Positions 28,175 through 36,478 of a stretch of 64,000 bases of DNA are shown piece by piece. The number at the start of each line of letters is the position of its first letter. The first letter of the stretch is position 1. The position numbers and the translations under genes were made by a program. Source of the DNA: Streptomyces diastaticus subsp. diastaticus (GTDB lineage: Bacteria; Actinomycetota; Actinomycetes; Streptomycetales; Streptomycetaceae); assembly GCF_011170125.1 (NCBI RefSeq), contig NZ_BLLN01000003.1, forward strand, positions 1-64,000, given 5' to 3'. The notes under the pieces are model-generated. The model ran no database searches and was not told the DNA's origin. It was given only the letters and a program-made list of their open reading frames with translations.

Positions 28175-29221
28175 ATGAGCGATCCGCGTGGCACGCAGGG
28201 AACGCGGGGCGGCGGGGGGCCTCCCTGGCCCCGGCAGGCCCCCGAGGGTGATCCGGTGGGGGGCGGCTGGGCGCAGGTGGTGGCCCGGGCGCGGGGCCGG
28301 CTGGTACGGGACATCGCCGACCAGGGGGTCTTCGACGGGGAGCCGGAGTGGCGGGAGGCGTTCGCGGCCGTTCCCCGGCACCTCTTCGTGCCGAGCTACT
28401 TCGGGCCGTCGGCCGGTGGCTGGCGGCGCATGTGGGGCGAGGACCCGGACCCGGGCCGGCGCCGGAGCTGGCTGGAGGGGGTCTACACCGACACGCCGCT
28501 CGCCACCAGGCTGCGCGACGGCGAACTCCTCTCCTCCAGCAGCCAGCCCTCACTCATGGCGAGGATGCTCGCGGAGCTGCGGGTCCGCGACGGCGACAGG
28601 GTCCTGGAGATCGGCGCGGGCACCGGCTGGAACGCCGCCCTCCTCGCCTACCGGCTCGGCTCCGCCCACGTCACCACCGTCGACCTCGACCCGGACATCA
28701 CCGACTCCGCCCGCCGCCACCTGGACGCCGCCGGACTCCACCCGCACGTCGTCACCGGCGACGGGGCCCGCGGCTGCCGCGCCGACGCGCCGTACGACCG
28801 GATCCTCGCCACCTGCGCGCTGGACACGGTGCCGCGCCCCTGGCTGGAGCAGACCCGGCCCGGCGGGCTGATCCTCACCCCGTTCGCGACCGGCCTCGTC
28901 CGCCTCACCGTGCACGGCCCCGACCGCGCCGAGGGCCGCTTCCTGCCCACCCCGGCCTACTTCGTCCCGCTACGCGGCACCGAGCCCCGTACCGCCGGGG
29001 AACCCTCTGCCGAGGGCGTCGCCCGCCACGTACTCGACAACGAACGGTTCCGCTTCCTGCTGACGCTCACCGCGGGGAGGCTCACCCCGGCCGAGGCGCT
29101 GGAGGTGTGGCAGCGCGAGCACCACCCCGTCCGCGAACGTTTCGGCCTCACCGCCGACGCCGGCACCCTGACCGCCTGGCTCGACGACCCCGAGGGCCCG
29201 TACCGCTGGCGGCTGACCTGA
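28175..29221 (+). CDS. PIMT-like SAM-dependent methyltransferase
   Basis: This 348-aa protein resembles protein-L-isoaspartate O-methyltransferases of actinobacteria. The N-terminal part carries AFAAVPRHLFVPSYF. The substrate loop is SSSSQPSLMARML. SAM motif I is VLEIGAGTGWNAALLAYRLG and motif II is VTTVDLDPDI, with ATCALDTVPRPWLEQ and TRPGGLILTPF downstream. A C-terminal domain of about 110 residues ending DPEGPYRWRLT is longer than in classic PIMTs and is common in streptomycete homologues linked to peptide modification or isoaspartate repair. ATG 28175 has GGAGG very close (about one base), so translation may be weak. Confidence 0.85.
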   Translation: MSDPRGTQGTRGGGGPPWPRQAPEGDPVGGGWAQVVARARGRLVRDIADQGVFDGEPEWREAFAAVPRHLFVPSYFGPSAGGWRRMWGEDPDPGRRRSWLEGVYTDTPLATRLRDGELLSSSSQPSLMARMLAELRVRDGDRVLEIGAGTGWNAALLAYRLGSAHVTTVDLDPDITDSARRHLDAAGLHPHVVTGDGARGCRADAPYDRILATCALDTVPRPWLEQTRPGGLILTPFATGLVRLTVHGPDRAEGRFLPTPAYFVPLRGTEPRTAGEPSAEGVARHVLDNERFRFLLTLTAGRLTPAEALEVWQREHHPVRERFGLTADAGTLTAWLDDPEGPYRWRLT

Positions 29222-29236
29222 ACCGCGGGGCGTACG

Positions 29237-29281
29237 CGCGAGGCCGCGTCCGCCCCGGCGCGGGGTGGACGCGGCCTCGCG
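29237..29281. terminator. Long bidirectional hairpin between convergent genes
   Basis: Arms of 21 bases (29237-29257 and 29261-29281) pair completely except for one G-U wobble, with a 3-nt loop. It separates the plus-strand methyltransferase from the end of the minus-strand signalling operon. Confidence 0.85.
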
Positions 29282-29299
29282 GAGCGCGGTGGGCGGCGG

Positions 29300-30523
29300 T
29301 CAGTCGCGGTGCAGGGTCAGCGTGGTCCAGGCGCCGACGTGGACCCGGTCGCCGTCGGAGAGCGGTACCGGTACGTACGGCTGGATCGGGTCCTCGCCGC
29401 CGTTGACGGTGGTGCCGTTGGTGGAGTTCTGGTCCACCACCGCCCAGCCGCCGTCGGGCCGCTGCACCAGCATCGCGTGCTGGTGCGAGACCCCCGGGTC
29501 CTCCGGCGGCACCGACAGGTCGATGTCCGGGGTGTCACCGGTGGAGTGGCGCCGCCGGCCGATCGTGAACTGGTTCCCGACCAGGGCGTGGCGCTGCTCC
29601 GGCGAGTACGCGGGCAGGTTGAGCCCGTCCGCCTCGGGGCCGCTGCGCTGCATCATCGCCATGAAGTAGCCGCGGTCGGGGCCCACCGACACCGACCAGC
29701 TCGCCGGAGCCGGCGGCCCCGGCGCCCGCGGCGGCTGCCCCTGCGGGCCAGGACTCTGCGGGCCAGGACTCTGCGGGCCAGGACTCTGCGGGCCAGGACT
29801 CTGCGGGGGCGCGCCCGGCCCGCCCTGCGGCGGCGCGGCCGGGGCGGAGGGCGGGGGCAGCACCCAGTCGTCGTCCTGCCCGGCGCCGGTCCGCCCGGAC
29901 TCGCCCGGAGCCTGCGAGGGGAACGCCCCGCCGCCGGTCGCGGGCGGGGGCGGCGGCGGACCCTGCGCGGGGCCGCCGCCGTACGGCGGCGCCGGGTACG
30001 CCGTCGGCACGCCGGGCCGGCTCGGTGTCACCGGCGGCGGGGTCTGCTGGGCGCCCGGGCCGAGCGGCTCGGCGGGACGGTTCATCTGCGAGGGCCGTGA
30101 GCCCTGGTAGTCGTACGACTGCGGGGGCGTGCGGAAGCCGCCGGGCGGGCCGCCCGCCGGGGGCCGGGGCGCGGCGGGTGTGTACGAGGTCGCGGTGTTG
30201 GTGATGAAGTTCCACCGGCACTCCTCGCAGAACGGCGCGTCGGCCTCGCGCGGGGTGTGGCACTGCGGGCACAGCTGCGGCCGGCCGCCGGGGACGGCGG
30301 GCCCGCCCGGGCCGCTCTGCGGGCCGCCGGGAAAGCCGGGACCTGGGGCGCCGGGGCCGGGCGGGTAGCCGTGACCAGGTGCGGGCGGCGGCGGGGGCGG
30401 CGGGGGAACGCTGCCGGCGGGGCCGCCCGGGCCCGGAGGCACACCCGGGCCGGCCATGCGGTGGCCGCAGACCTCGCACCAGTCGTCGGCGTCCGACTGG
30501 TGTCCGTTCGGGCAGGTCGGCAT
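29300..30523 (-). CDS. FHA-domain protein with two zinc ribbons
   Basis: This 407-aa protein is last in the PknG-containing operon. Two CxxC-type zinc ribbons begin it: CPNGHQSDADDWCEVCGH at residues 4-21 and CPQCHTPREADAPFCEEC near 85-102. A long Pro/Gly/Gln linker includes four QSPGP repeats. The C-terminal FHA domain, about residues 320-407, has the phosphothreonine-binding residues in FTIGRRRHSTG, GVSHQHAML and NSTNGTTVNG. It should bind phosphothreonine made by the operon's kinase, in the manner that GarA serves PknG in mycobacteria. Unlike GarA there is no N-terminal ETTS phospho-site. ATG 30523 was chosen because the ribbon starts at residue 4. Confidence 0.9.
   Translation of the reverse strand: MPTCPNGHQSDADDWCEVCGHRMAGPGVPPGPGGPAGSVPPPPPPPPAPGHGYPPGPGAPGPGFPGGPQSGPGGPAVPGGRPQLCPQCHTPREADAPFCEECRWNFITNTATSYTPAAPRPPAGGPPGGFRTPPQSYDYQGSRPSQMNRPAEPLGPGAQQTPPPVTPSRPGVPTAYPAPPYGGGPAQGPPPPPPATGGGAFPSQAPGESGRTGAGQDDDWVLPPPSAPAAPPQGGPGAPPQSPGPQSPGPQSPGPQSPGPQGQPPRAPGPPAPASWSVSVGPDRGYFMAMMQRSGPEADGLNLPAYSPEQRHALVGNQFTIGRRRHSTGDTPDIDLSVPPEDPGVSHQHAMLVQRPDGGWAVVDQNSTNGTTVNGGEDPIQPYVPVPLSDGDRVHVGAWTTLTLHRD
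29745..29804. repeat. Four perfect copies of a 15-bp tandem repeat within the FHA gene
   Basis: GGGCCAGGACTCTGC occurs four times head to tail and encodes the QSPGP repeats of the linker. Because 15 is a multiple of 3, copy changes would alter linker length and keep the frame. Confidence 0.95.
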
Positions 30524-30685
30524 GTCGGGCCTTTCCCCTCTCCTCCGGCGGCCGGGGCCGCGTCCGTGCCCGGGGGCACGTCGTCGTCTCGTCGGTGTAC
30601 GGCACCGCCGCCCACCGCGGGCACCGGGCACGGCGACCGCAGTCGTCAGTGTCCGCTGTGACCGCGGAGACGGCAATGCCCGCCG

Positions 30686-32047
30686 TCACCTCCCGGGGCG
30701 AGGCGCGGGCGGGTGCTGCTGGTGCAGGCGGGCCGTCTTCGTCGAGCGGGTGTCCAAGGTCATCTCGTCGGCGTCCTCGACCCGTGCCTTCAGCCGCACA
30801 GTACCGTTCGCCTCGTCGATCACGTCCACCACCTTGGCCAGCAGCTTCGCCGTATCGGCGTGGCCCGAGGCGCCCGCCAGCCGCACCGCCCGGCCCAGTT
30901 CCGCGGTCGCCCCGTCGACGTCGCCGGCCTTGTGCGCGGCCAGCCCGTCCTGGATCGCCCGAGCCAGTTCGACCTGGCCCGTGTAGTGCGCGACCTGCGG
31001 GTTCAGCGAGGTGGAGACGGCCGTGTCGTCCGTCCACACCGCCCGCACCAGCCCCTGGCCGAGCGGCGTCGCACCGCCGTCCGGCCCCGGCACGACCAGC
31101 GAGACGCGGGCGGCCAGCATCTCCCGGCCCACGTCGGCCGCGGGTACGCGTACGCAGAGGTGGTAGTCGCGGGACTCGTCGCCCCACGAACCGGTCGGAT
31201 AGTCGCCGGCCCGCGGGCCCACCGAGGCCCGACGCCCGGTCAAGTCCACTACAGCGGGGGCCACTTGCTTGACGAAGGTGACCTCCGCGCCCTGCGGGGT
31301 CCACAGCCGCAACGCCACGTCGGCGACCTCCTTGCCCATCGCCGCCTCCATCATCCGGCGGAAGTCCGGGGTGAGGCCGGCCGGGTCGGCGACGATGTCG
31401 GCGGAGCCGAGCAGGGCCGAGGCGATGGCTGTGACCTCTTTCACCTCCCAGTCGGTGCCGACGCCGTGCGCGTCACAGGTGAACCGCCCGGCGCAGACCT
31501 CCAGCGCGTCCCGCAGCTCCTCGGGCGTCTCGTGCTCGTTGCGCCCGTCGGTGAGCAGGATGCCGTGCCGGACACCGGCCGGCTCCGAGGTGAGCAGGTG
31601 TCCGGCCAGCCGCAGCCAGGTGCCGATCGCGGTGCCGCCGCCCGCCCGCAGCCTCAGCAGCGCGTCCCCGGCCTCCGCCCGCGTCCGGTCGTCGGCGAGG
31701 GCGAGCCGCCCGCCGCCCGGATACACCTCCCGGGCGACATGGGTCCCGGCGATCACCGCGAACCGCGTCCCGTCCCGGAGCGCGTTCACGGCGGCCCGGG
31801 TGGCGTCCCGGGCGTGCCGCATCTTGGCCGACGGGTGGTCCATCGAGCCCGAGCAGTCCACCATCAGCGCCACCGCCGAGGAAGCGCCCTCGGCGGCGGT
31901 GTGCGCGGGCGCGGCCCCCCGGGTCCCGCCACCCGTGGCGGTGACGGTGACGATCGCGTTGACGTCCCGCCCGCCCTCCGGCAGGAACTCGTTCTGGTAG
32001 ACCTCCACGGCGAACCGCGGTACGTCCGGTTTGGTGAAGTTGGCCAT
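30686..32047 (-). CDS. VWA-domain protein with intact MIDAS (TerY-like)
   Basis: This 453-aa cytoplasmic protein has a von Willebrand A domain. The metal-ion-dependent adhesion site DxSxS is VDCSGSMD at residues 64-69, with later MIDAS elements in GGGTAIGTWL and LLTDGRNEHE. A beta-rich middle follows, then a helical C-terminal part (ARAIQDGLAAHKAGDVDG). The extreme C-terminus is threonine-rich (EMTLDTRSTKTARL), a plausible target for the neighbouring kinase and FHA protein. VWA, PP2C and Ser/Thr kinase triads are known from tellurite-resistance-type (TerY-P) loci, and this operon has all three. ATG 32047 follows a G-rich ribosome binding site. Confidence 0.88.
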   Translation of the reverse strand: MANFTKPDVPRFAVEVYQNEFLPEGGRDVNAIVTVTATGGGTRGAAPAHTAAEGASSAVALMVDCSGSMDHPSAKMRHARDATRAAVNALRDGTRFAVIAGTHVAREVYPGGGRLALADDRTRAEAGDALLRLRAGGGTAIGTWLRLAGHLLTSEPAGVRHGILLTDGRNEHETPEELRDALEVCAGRFTCDAHGVGTDWEVKEVTAIASALLGSADIVADPAGLTPDFRRMMEAAMGKEVADVALRLWTPQGAEVTFVKQVAPAVVDLTGRRASVGPRAGDYPTGSWGDESRDYHLCVRVPAADVGREMLAARVSLVVPGPDGGATPLGQGLVRAVWTDDTAVSTSLNPQVAHYTGQVELARAIQDGLAAHKAGDVDGATAELGRAVRLAGASGHADTAKLLAKVVDVIDEANGTVRLKARVEDADEMTLDTRSTKTARLHQQHPPAPRPGR

Positions 32048-32248
32048 CTGGTCCGTCCCCCCTGGGAACCGTACGGCCGGAGCCGGCCCGGCCGCGCGGA
32101 CAACGTCGGCGACGTGCGCCGGGCGCCTTCGGCCCGGCCCGGTCAGCCCGATCCTGCCCCTGGGGGAGGGCCGGTCAACCCCGCACGGTGCCCGGCGTGT
32201 CCGGTACGCGCCTTCGGCGCACCGGGGCCGCGGACCCGCGCCGGTGCC

Positions 32249-33850
32249 TCAGGCGTCCTCCCACGGGCGCACGTCGAACGGCACCACGGCCACCGTCACG
32301 TTGTCGTGCCCGCCGCCGTCCAGCGCGTGGCCCGCCAGGACCTGGGCACTGTGCAGCGGGCGGGTGAGGGCGTCGGCCGGGAGCGCGGCCGCCATCTCCT
32401 CGGCGGACTCGGCGTAGTTCCACAGGCCGTCGCTGCACACCACGGCGACGCCCGGCCGGTCCGGTTTGAACGAGGCGGTGTGCGGGTCGAGTTCGTAGGC
32501 GTCGGCGCCGAGCCAGCCGGTGATGGCGTGGGCCCGCGAGTCGGCGTGCGCCTCGGCCTCGCTCATCAGCCCGGCGGCGACCATCTGGGCCGCCCACGAG
32601 TCGTCCTCGGTGAGCCGGGCCACCGGCCCCTCGCGGTCGGCGGGCACCCAGTAGACGCGGCTGTCACCGATCCATCCGACGACCAGCAGACCGCCCGCCG
32701 CGACGGCGCCGACGATGGTGCAGGCCGGAGCGTTCTGCCGGGGGGAGTCCGCGTCGGCGGGCCGTTCCTCGGCCAGGCCGTCCACGGCGCGGGCGGCCGC
32801 GACGATCGCCTCGTGCATCGCCGTCTGCGGGTGCGTGCCCTGCCCGAGCGCCGCGACCAGCGAGTCGGTGGCCGCGCGGGAGGCGGCCAGGGACGCCTCG
32901 TCGGGCCGGGTCGCCGACGAGACCCCGTCGCAGACGATCGCCACCACCGCGGGGGAGCCGTCCGGCAGCGGCGCCGAGGCCAGCGCGAACGCGTCCTCGT
33001 TGCGATGGTGGCGCAGCCCCCGGTCGCTGACCGCCGCCGCCCCCGCGATCTCCTCCTCCATGTGGTCGCGTTCACGCGGCTGGGCGTGCCCGCAGTTCTC
33101 GCAGTACCCGTCGGGGTCGACCCGACCGGCCCGGCATGCCACGCAGGTCCTCCCCCCGCCGCCCGGGGCACCGGCCGCCGTGGTGCGGGGATCGGCGGGC
33201 GCCCCGCCGCCCGCCGGGGACACGCCCGCGCCCTCCTCGGCGGCCCGGGCCGAGGGCGCCGGGTCGACCAGGGTCGGCGGCCCGCTCGTGGCGGGAGGTG
33301 CGGGAGGTGCGGGAGGTGCGGGAGGTGCGGGAGGTGCGGGAGGTGCGGGAGGTGCGGCCCCCGGCTCGGCCAGCGCGAAGTCGCCCTGCTCGCCGACGGG
33401 AGCGGACCCGGCCGCCTCCTCGCCGTCCCGGGCGCCCGGCACACGCGTGGCGGTGGGTGGCGCCCCCCACGGCCCCGGGGCGGGCGCCGGGGTGCCTGCC
33501 GGGGCGTCAGGGGCGGGGCCGTCCGGGACGGCCGCGTCGGCGGTGGCCGCGGGTGGGCCGGCCGGCGGGGCGCCCGCCGGGTCCGTGCCCGGCAGGTCCT
33601 CGGCCCCGCGCAGGGGCGAGGTCTCGCCGGGGGCCGCCGACGGCGGGACCGGCGGGGCGGCCGGCCAGGCCACGGGGGCACCCCTGCCGCCCTCGGCGGG
33701 CGGGCCGTCGGGCGAGACCGCGTCGGGGCGGCCGCGGGGCGGCTCGGGCACGGACGACAGGTCGAACCCGCACGCCCCGCAGAAGTGGTCGGCCGGCTCC
33801 AGCGGCTCCTCGCAGCTGGGACAGGCGGAGAGTTGGGGAATCCGCGACAT
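32249..33850 (-). CDS. PP2C-family Ser/Thr phosphatase with two zinc ribbons
   Basis: This 533-aa protein has an N-terminal zinc ribbon (CPSCEEPLEPADHFCGACG, residues 11-29). A 190-residue Pro/Ala linker contains seven tandem 9-bp repeat units, and a second ribbon (CVACRAGRVDPDGYCENC) follows. The PP2C catalytic domain then carries RNEDAFALA, IVCDGVSSA, VGWIGDSRVYWV, VVCSDGLW and GGHDNVTVAVV, the aspartates that bind two metals. It should reverse phosphorylation by the operon's kinase. ATG 33850 lies 3 nt after the kinase stop, so the two are closely coupled. Confidence 0.92.
   Translation of the reverse strand: MSRIPQLSACPSCEEPLEPADHFCGACGFDLSSVPEPPRGRPDAVSPDGPPAEGGRGAPVAWPAAPPVPPSAAPGETSPLRGAEDLPGTDPAGAPPAGPPAATADAAVPDGPAPDAPAGTPAPAPGPWGAPPTATRVPGARDGEEAAGSAPVGEQGDFALAEPGAAPPAPPAPPAPPAPPAPPAPPATSGPPTLVDPAPSARAAEEGAGVSPAGGGAPADPRTTAAGAPGGGGRTCVACRAGRVDPDGYCENCGHAQPRERDHMEEEIAGAAAVSDRGLRHHRNEDAFALASAPLPDGSPAVVAIVCDGVSSATRPDEASLAASRAATDSLVAALGQGTHPQTAMHEAIVAAARAVDGLAEERPADADSPRQNAPACTIVGAVAAGGLLVVGWIGDSRVYWVPADREGPVARLTEDDSWAAQMVAAGLMSEAEAHADSRAHAITGWLGADAYELDPHTASFKPDRPGVAVVCSDGLWNYAESAEEMAAALPADALTRPLHSAQVLAGHALDGGGHDNVTVAVVPFDVRPWEDA
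33291..33353. repeat. Seven perfect copies of a 9-bp repeat in the PP2C linker
   Basis: GCGGGAGGT repeats seven times. On the coding strand it encodes Ala-Pro-Pro units between the two zinc ribbons. The unit length preserves frame. Confidence 0.95.
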
Positions 33851-33853
33851 CAA

Positions 33854-36478
33854 TCACACCATCGTCCGGGGGCGGAAGCGGTTGGCCCGCTCCACCAGTT
33901 CGATCCGCTCCTCGCCCCGCCGGGCGAGTCTGGCCAGCGTCCGGTAGGCGCGCTCCAGACCGAATCTGAGGCCACGCTCGTCCAGTTGGCTGCCCAGCAG
34001 CACCGTACGGGCCGTGCCACCGGCCCGAAGCCCGGAACCGGAAGCTCTCTCGGCCGTCTGCCCCGGGCTACCCGAGAGTACCCAGTCGAGTGCCGTTCCC
34101 AGCACCTCCGCCGCCAGCCTTTCCCGGCGTACCGCGTCGAGACCGAGCCCCTCCAACGCCTCGAGCTGGGCCGCGCACGCCGTCAGGTCGGCCAGCAGCG
34201 GCTCGGCCGGGTCGCGCCGGCGCAGCCGCGCCCGGATCGCCGCGACCCGCGCGGCGGTGTAGTGGATGGAGGCTTCCGGAACCGACTCCAGGGTCCGCAC
34301 GGCCTCCTGGCGCAGCCCCGCCGCCCACTGCACGCGCGCCAGCGAGAAGGCGGCGCCGACGAAGCCCGGGTCGCGGCTCCACACCAGGCGGTAGTACTCG
34401 GCGGCGTTGTCCGCCTGGCCGAGCACCTCGGCGGCCAGACCCAGTGCCAGCTTGGGCGCGGGCTCGCCCGGGAACGCGTCGTACAGCGCGTCGAAGGAGA
34501 GCGCCGCCCCCTCGAAGTCCCCGGCGGCCAGGCCCGTCACACCCCGGTACCAGACCACTCGCCAGTCGTCCGGGACATACGCCTCCAGCTCCCGCAGCCC
34601 CTCCTCGGCCGCCGCCACCCGCCCCTGCTCCAGCTCCGCCCGGAGCTTGCGCAGCCGCAGCTCCGGCGAGTCGACCGGGGCCGGCGCGAGCGCCGCCGCC
34701 AGCTCGCCGGGCGCGGCGGCCGCCAGCCCCGCGAGGAACCCGGCGTTCGGGTCTGCCGGGTCGACGCGCGGCATCGGCAGGGCCAGCGCGGCGGCCGCGG
34801 GGTCCGGGGCACCGGGCGGTGCGACACCGCCCGGAGGGGGGACCGGGTCCGCCGCCGGGACCGTCCCGGCGGCCACCCCCGGCACGCGCGCCGACGGCGC
34901 CTGCCCGGGCAGCGCCGGGACCGCCCCCGGCGCCGCGACGGCGGGGACCGCCGACCGGACCCGGCGGCGCCCCCGCACCAGGGGTGCGGGGCGTTCACCG
35001 AGGCGCGAGACGACCCCGTCGTCCGGCACCACCTCGGTGTCGGGGACCCGCAGCTCGGGGCCGAAGAGCGTGGAGAGGGCCGGGTGCGGCCGGCCCGACT
35101 GGAGCGCCACCACCTCCCGCAGCACCCCGGTCAGCTGCTCCGCCATCTCCTCGGCCGTCGCGAACCGCCGTGTCGGATCGGGGTCGGTGGCGCGGATCAG
35201 CAGCCGGTAGAACGACTCGTACGTCCACAGGACCGGCACGTCGTGCGGGTCCGGGAGGCTGTCGGCGTGGATGTGGGTGTAGCCCGGGAAGTCGAAGGTG
35301 AGGACGGCCAGGGTGCGCGCCACCGTGTACAGGTCGGAGGCGACCGACGGGCCGTGCGTGGCGACCTCGGGGGCCTGGTAGCCGACCGTGCCGTAGATCG
35401 CCGACTCCTCGTCGTCCATCCGGCGGACCGCGCCCATGTCGATCAGCTTGAGCCGGCCCTCGGTCTGGATGGCGTTGTCGACCTTGAAATCGCAGTAGAG
35501 CAGGTTGCGGCTGTGCAGGTGGCCGAGGGCCTCCAGCGCCTCGATGCCGTACGCGCACGCCTGCTCCACCGGCAGCGGGTCGCGCCGGCCCTCGGGTGTG
35601 CGCCGCTCGTTGGCCAGCTCCTTCAGGGACTTGCCGCCGACGTACTCCATCACGATGTAGCCGTCGAGGGAGCCGGTGCGCTGGTCGAGGTGCTCCACGA
35701 AGTTGTAGATCCGCACGATGTTGGCGTGCTCGATCTCGGCGAGGAAGCGCCGCTCCGAGATGGCCGCCGCCATGGCGTCCTCGTCGCCGGTGTCCAGCAG
35801 GCCCTTCAGCACCACCCACCGGTCCGAGACCGCCCGGTCCACCGCGAGGTACACCCAGCCGAGCCCGCCGTGCGCCAGACACCCCACCACCTCGTACTGC
35901 CCGTGCACCACCTCGCCCGGCCGCAGCTTCGGCACGAAGGAGTACGGGTGACCGCACTTGGTGCAGAACCCCTCGGTACGGCCCGGCCGTCCGCCCCGCG
36001 CACGGCCCACCGGCGCCCCGCACTCGGCCCGGCTGCAGAACCGCTTGCGCTCGGGCACCCGCGGATCGGCCGCCACCGCCGTACGCGGATCGGGGCGCGG
36101 CACGTCCGGCACCGTCACCAGGCCCGCGCCGAGCCGCCCGTGTCGCGAGACCCCGCCCGAGGCCGAACTGCGCACCGACACCGACCGCGTGGTGGCCCGG
36201 CCCGGCAGCGACCGCGAGAGCCGCCCCGACACCGGCCGGCGCGAGGAACGCGAGCCCGCCGAGGCCGCCGTGAGCGCCGGCCCCGAGCCGCGCCCCGACC
36301 CCGCCGAGCCACGCCCCGAACGGCCCGAGCCGCCCGCCGCCATGCCCGTCGGCGGCGAGGAGAGCGACCCGTCGGGCGACACCACCGGCGCCATCCCGCA
36401 CACGTCGCAGTACAACTCGCCCCCGCCGACGTCCTCGTACGCGCCGGTGCACCCCGGCCGCCGACAGCTCCGTCTCAC
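33854..36478 (-). CDS. pknG: PknG-type serine/threonine protein kinase
   Basis: This 874-aa protein follows the PknG plan. Cysteine pairs near residues 5-27 (CRRPGC, YCDVCG) and a rubredoxin-like metal site at 148-175 (CSRAECG, FCTKCG) come first. The kinase domain, about 190-470, and C-terminal TPR-type helices, 620-874, follow. Kinase residues are the glycine loop CLAHGGLGWVY, lysine 225 in VVLKG, catalytic YCDFKVDN (Asp330, Lys332, Asn335), metal site DMGAV and YQAPE. The DMG and missing HRD histidine match PknG rather than PknB types. In mycobacteria PknG phosphorylates the FHA protein GarA in response to amino acids sensed by GlnH/GlnX. GTG 36478 overlaps the upstream stop by four bases. 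Confidence 0.93.
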   Translation of the reverse strand: MRRSCRRPGCTGAYEDVGGGELYCDVCGMAPVVSPDGSLSSPPTGMAAGGSGRSGRGSAGSGRGSGPALTAASAGSRSSRRPVSGRLSRSLPGRATTRSVSVRSSASGGVSRHGRLGAGLVTVPDVPRPDPRTAVAADPRVPERKRFCSRAECGAPVGRARGGRPGRTEGFCTKCGHPYSFVPKLRPGEVVHGQYEVVGCLAHGGLGWVYLAVDRAVSDRWVVLKGLLDTGDEDAMAAAISERRFLAEIEHANIVRIYNFVEHLDQRTGSLDGYIVMEYVGGKSLKELANERRTPEGRRDPLPVEQACAYGIEALEALGHLHSRNLLYCDFKVDNAIQTEGRLKLIDMGAVRRMDDEESAIYGTVGYQAPEVATHGPSVASDLYTVARTLAVLTFDFPGYTHIHADSLPDPHDVPVLWTYESFYRLLIRATDPDPTRRFATAEEMAEQLTGVLREVVALQSGRPHPALSTLFGPELRVPDTEVVPDDGVVSRLGERPAPLVRGRRRVRSAVPAVAAPGAVPALPGQAPSARVPGVAAGTVPAADPVPPPGGVAPPGAPDPAAAALALPMPRVDPADPNAGFLAGLAAAAPGELAAALAPAPVDSPELRLRKLRAELEQGRVAAAEEGLRELEAYVPDDWRVVWYRGVTGLAAGDFEGAALSFDALYDAFPGEPAPKLALGLAAEVLGQADNAAEYYRLVWSRDPGFVGAAFSLARVQWAAGLRQEAVRTLESVPEASIHYTAARVAAIRARLRRRDPAEPLLADLTACAAQLEALEGLGLDAVRRERLAAEVLGTALDWVLSGSPGQTAERASGSGLRAGGTARTVLLGSQLDERGLRFGLERAYRTLARLARRGEERIELVERANRFRPRTMV

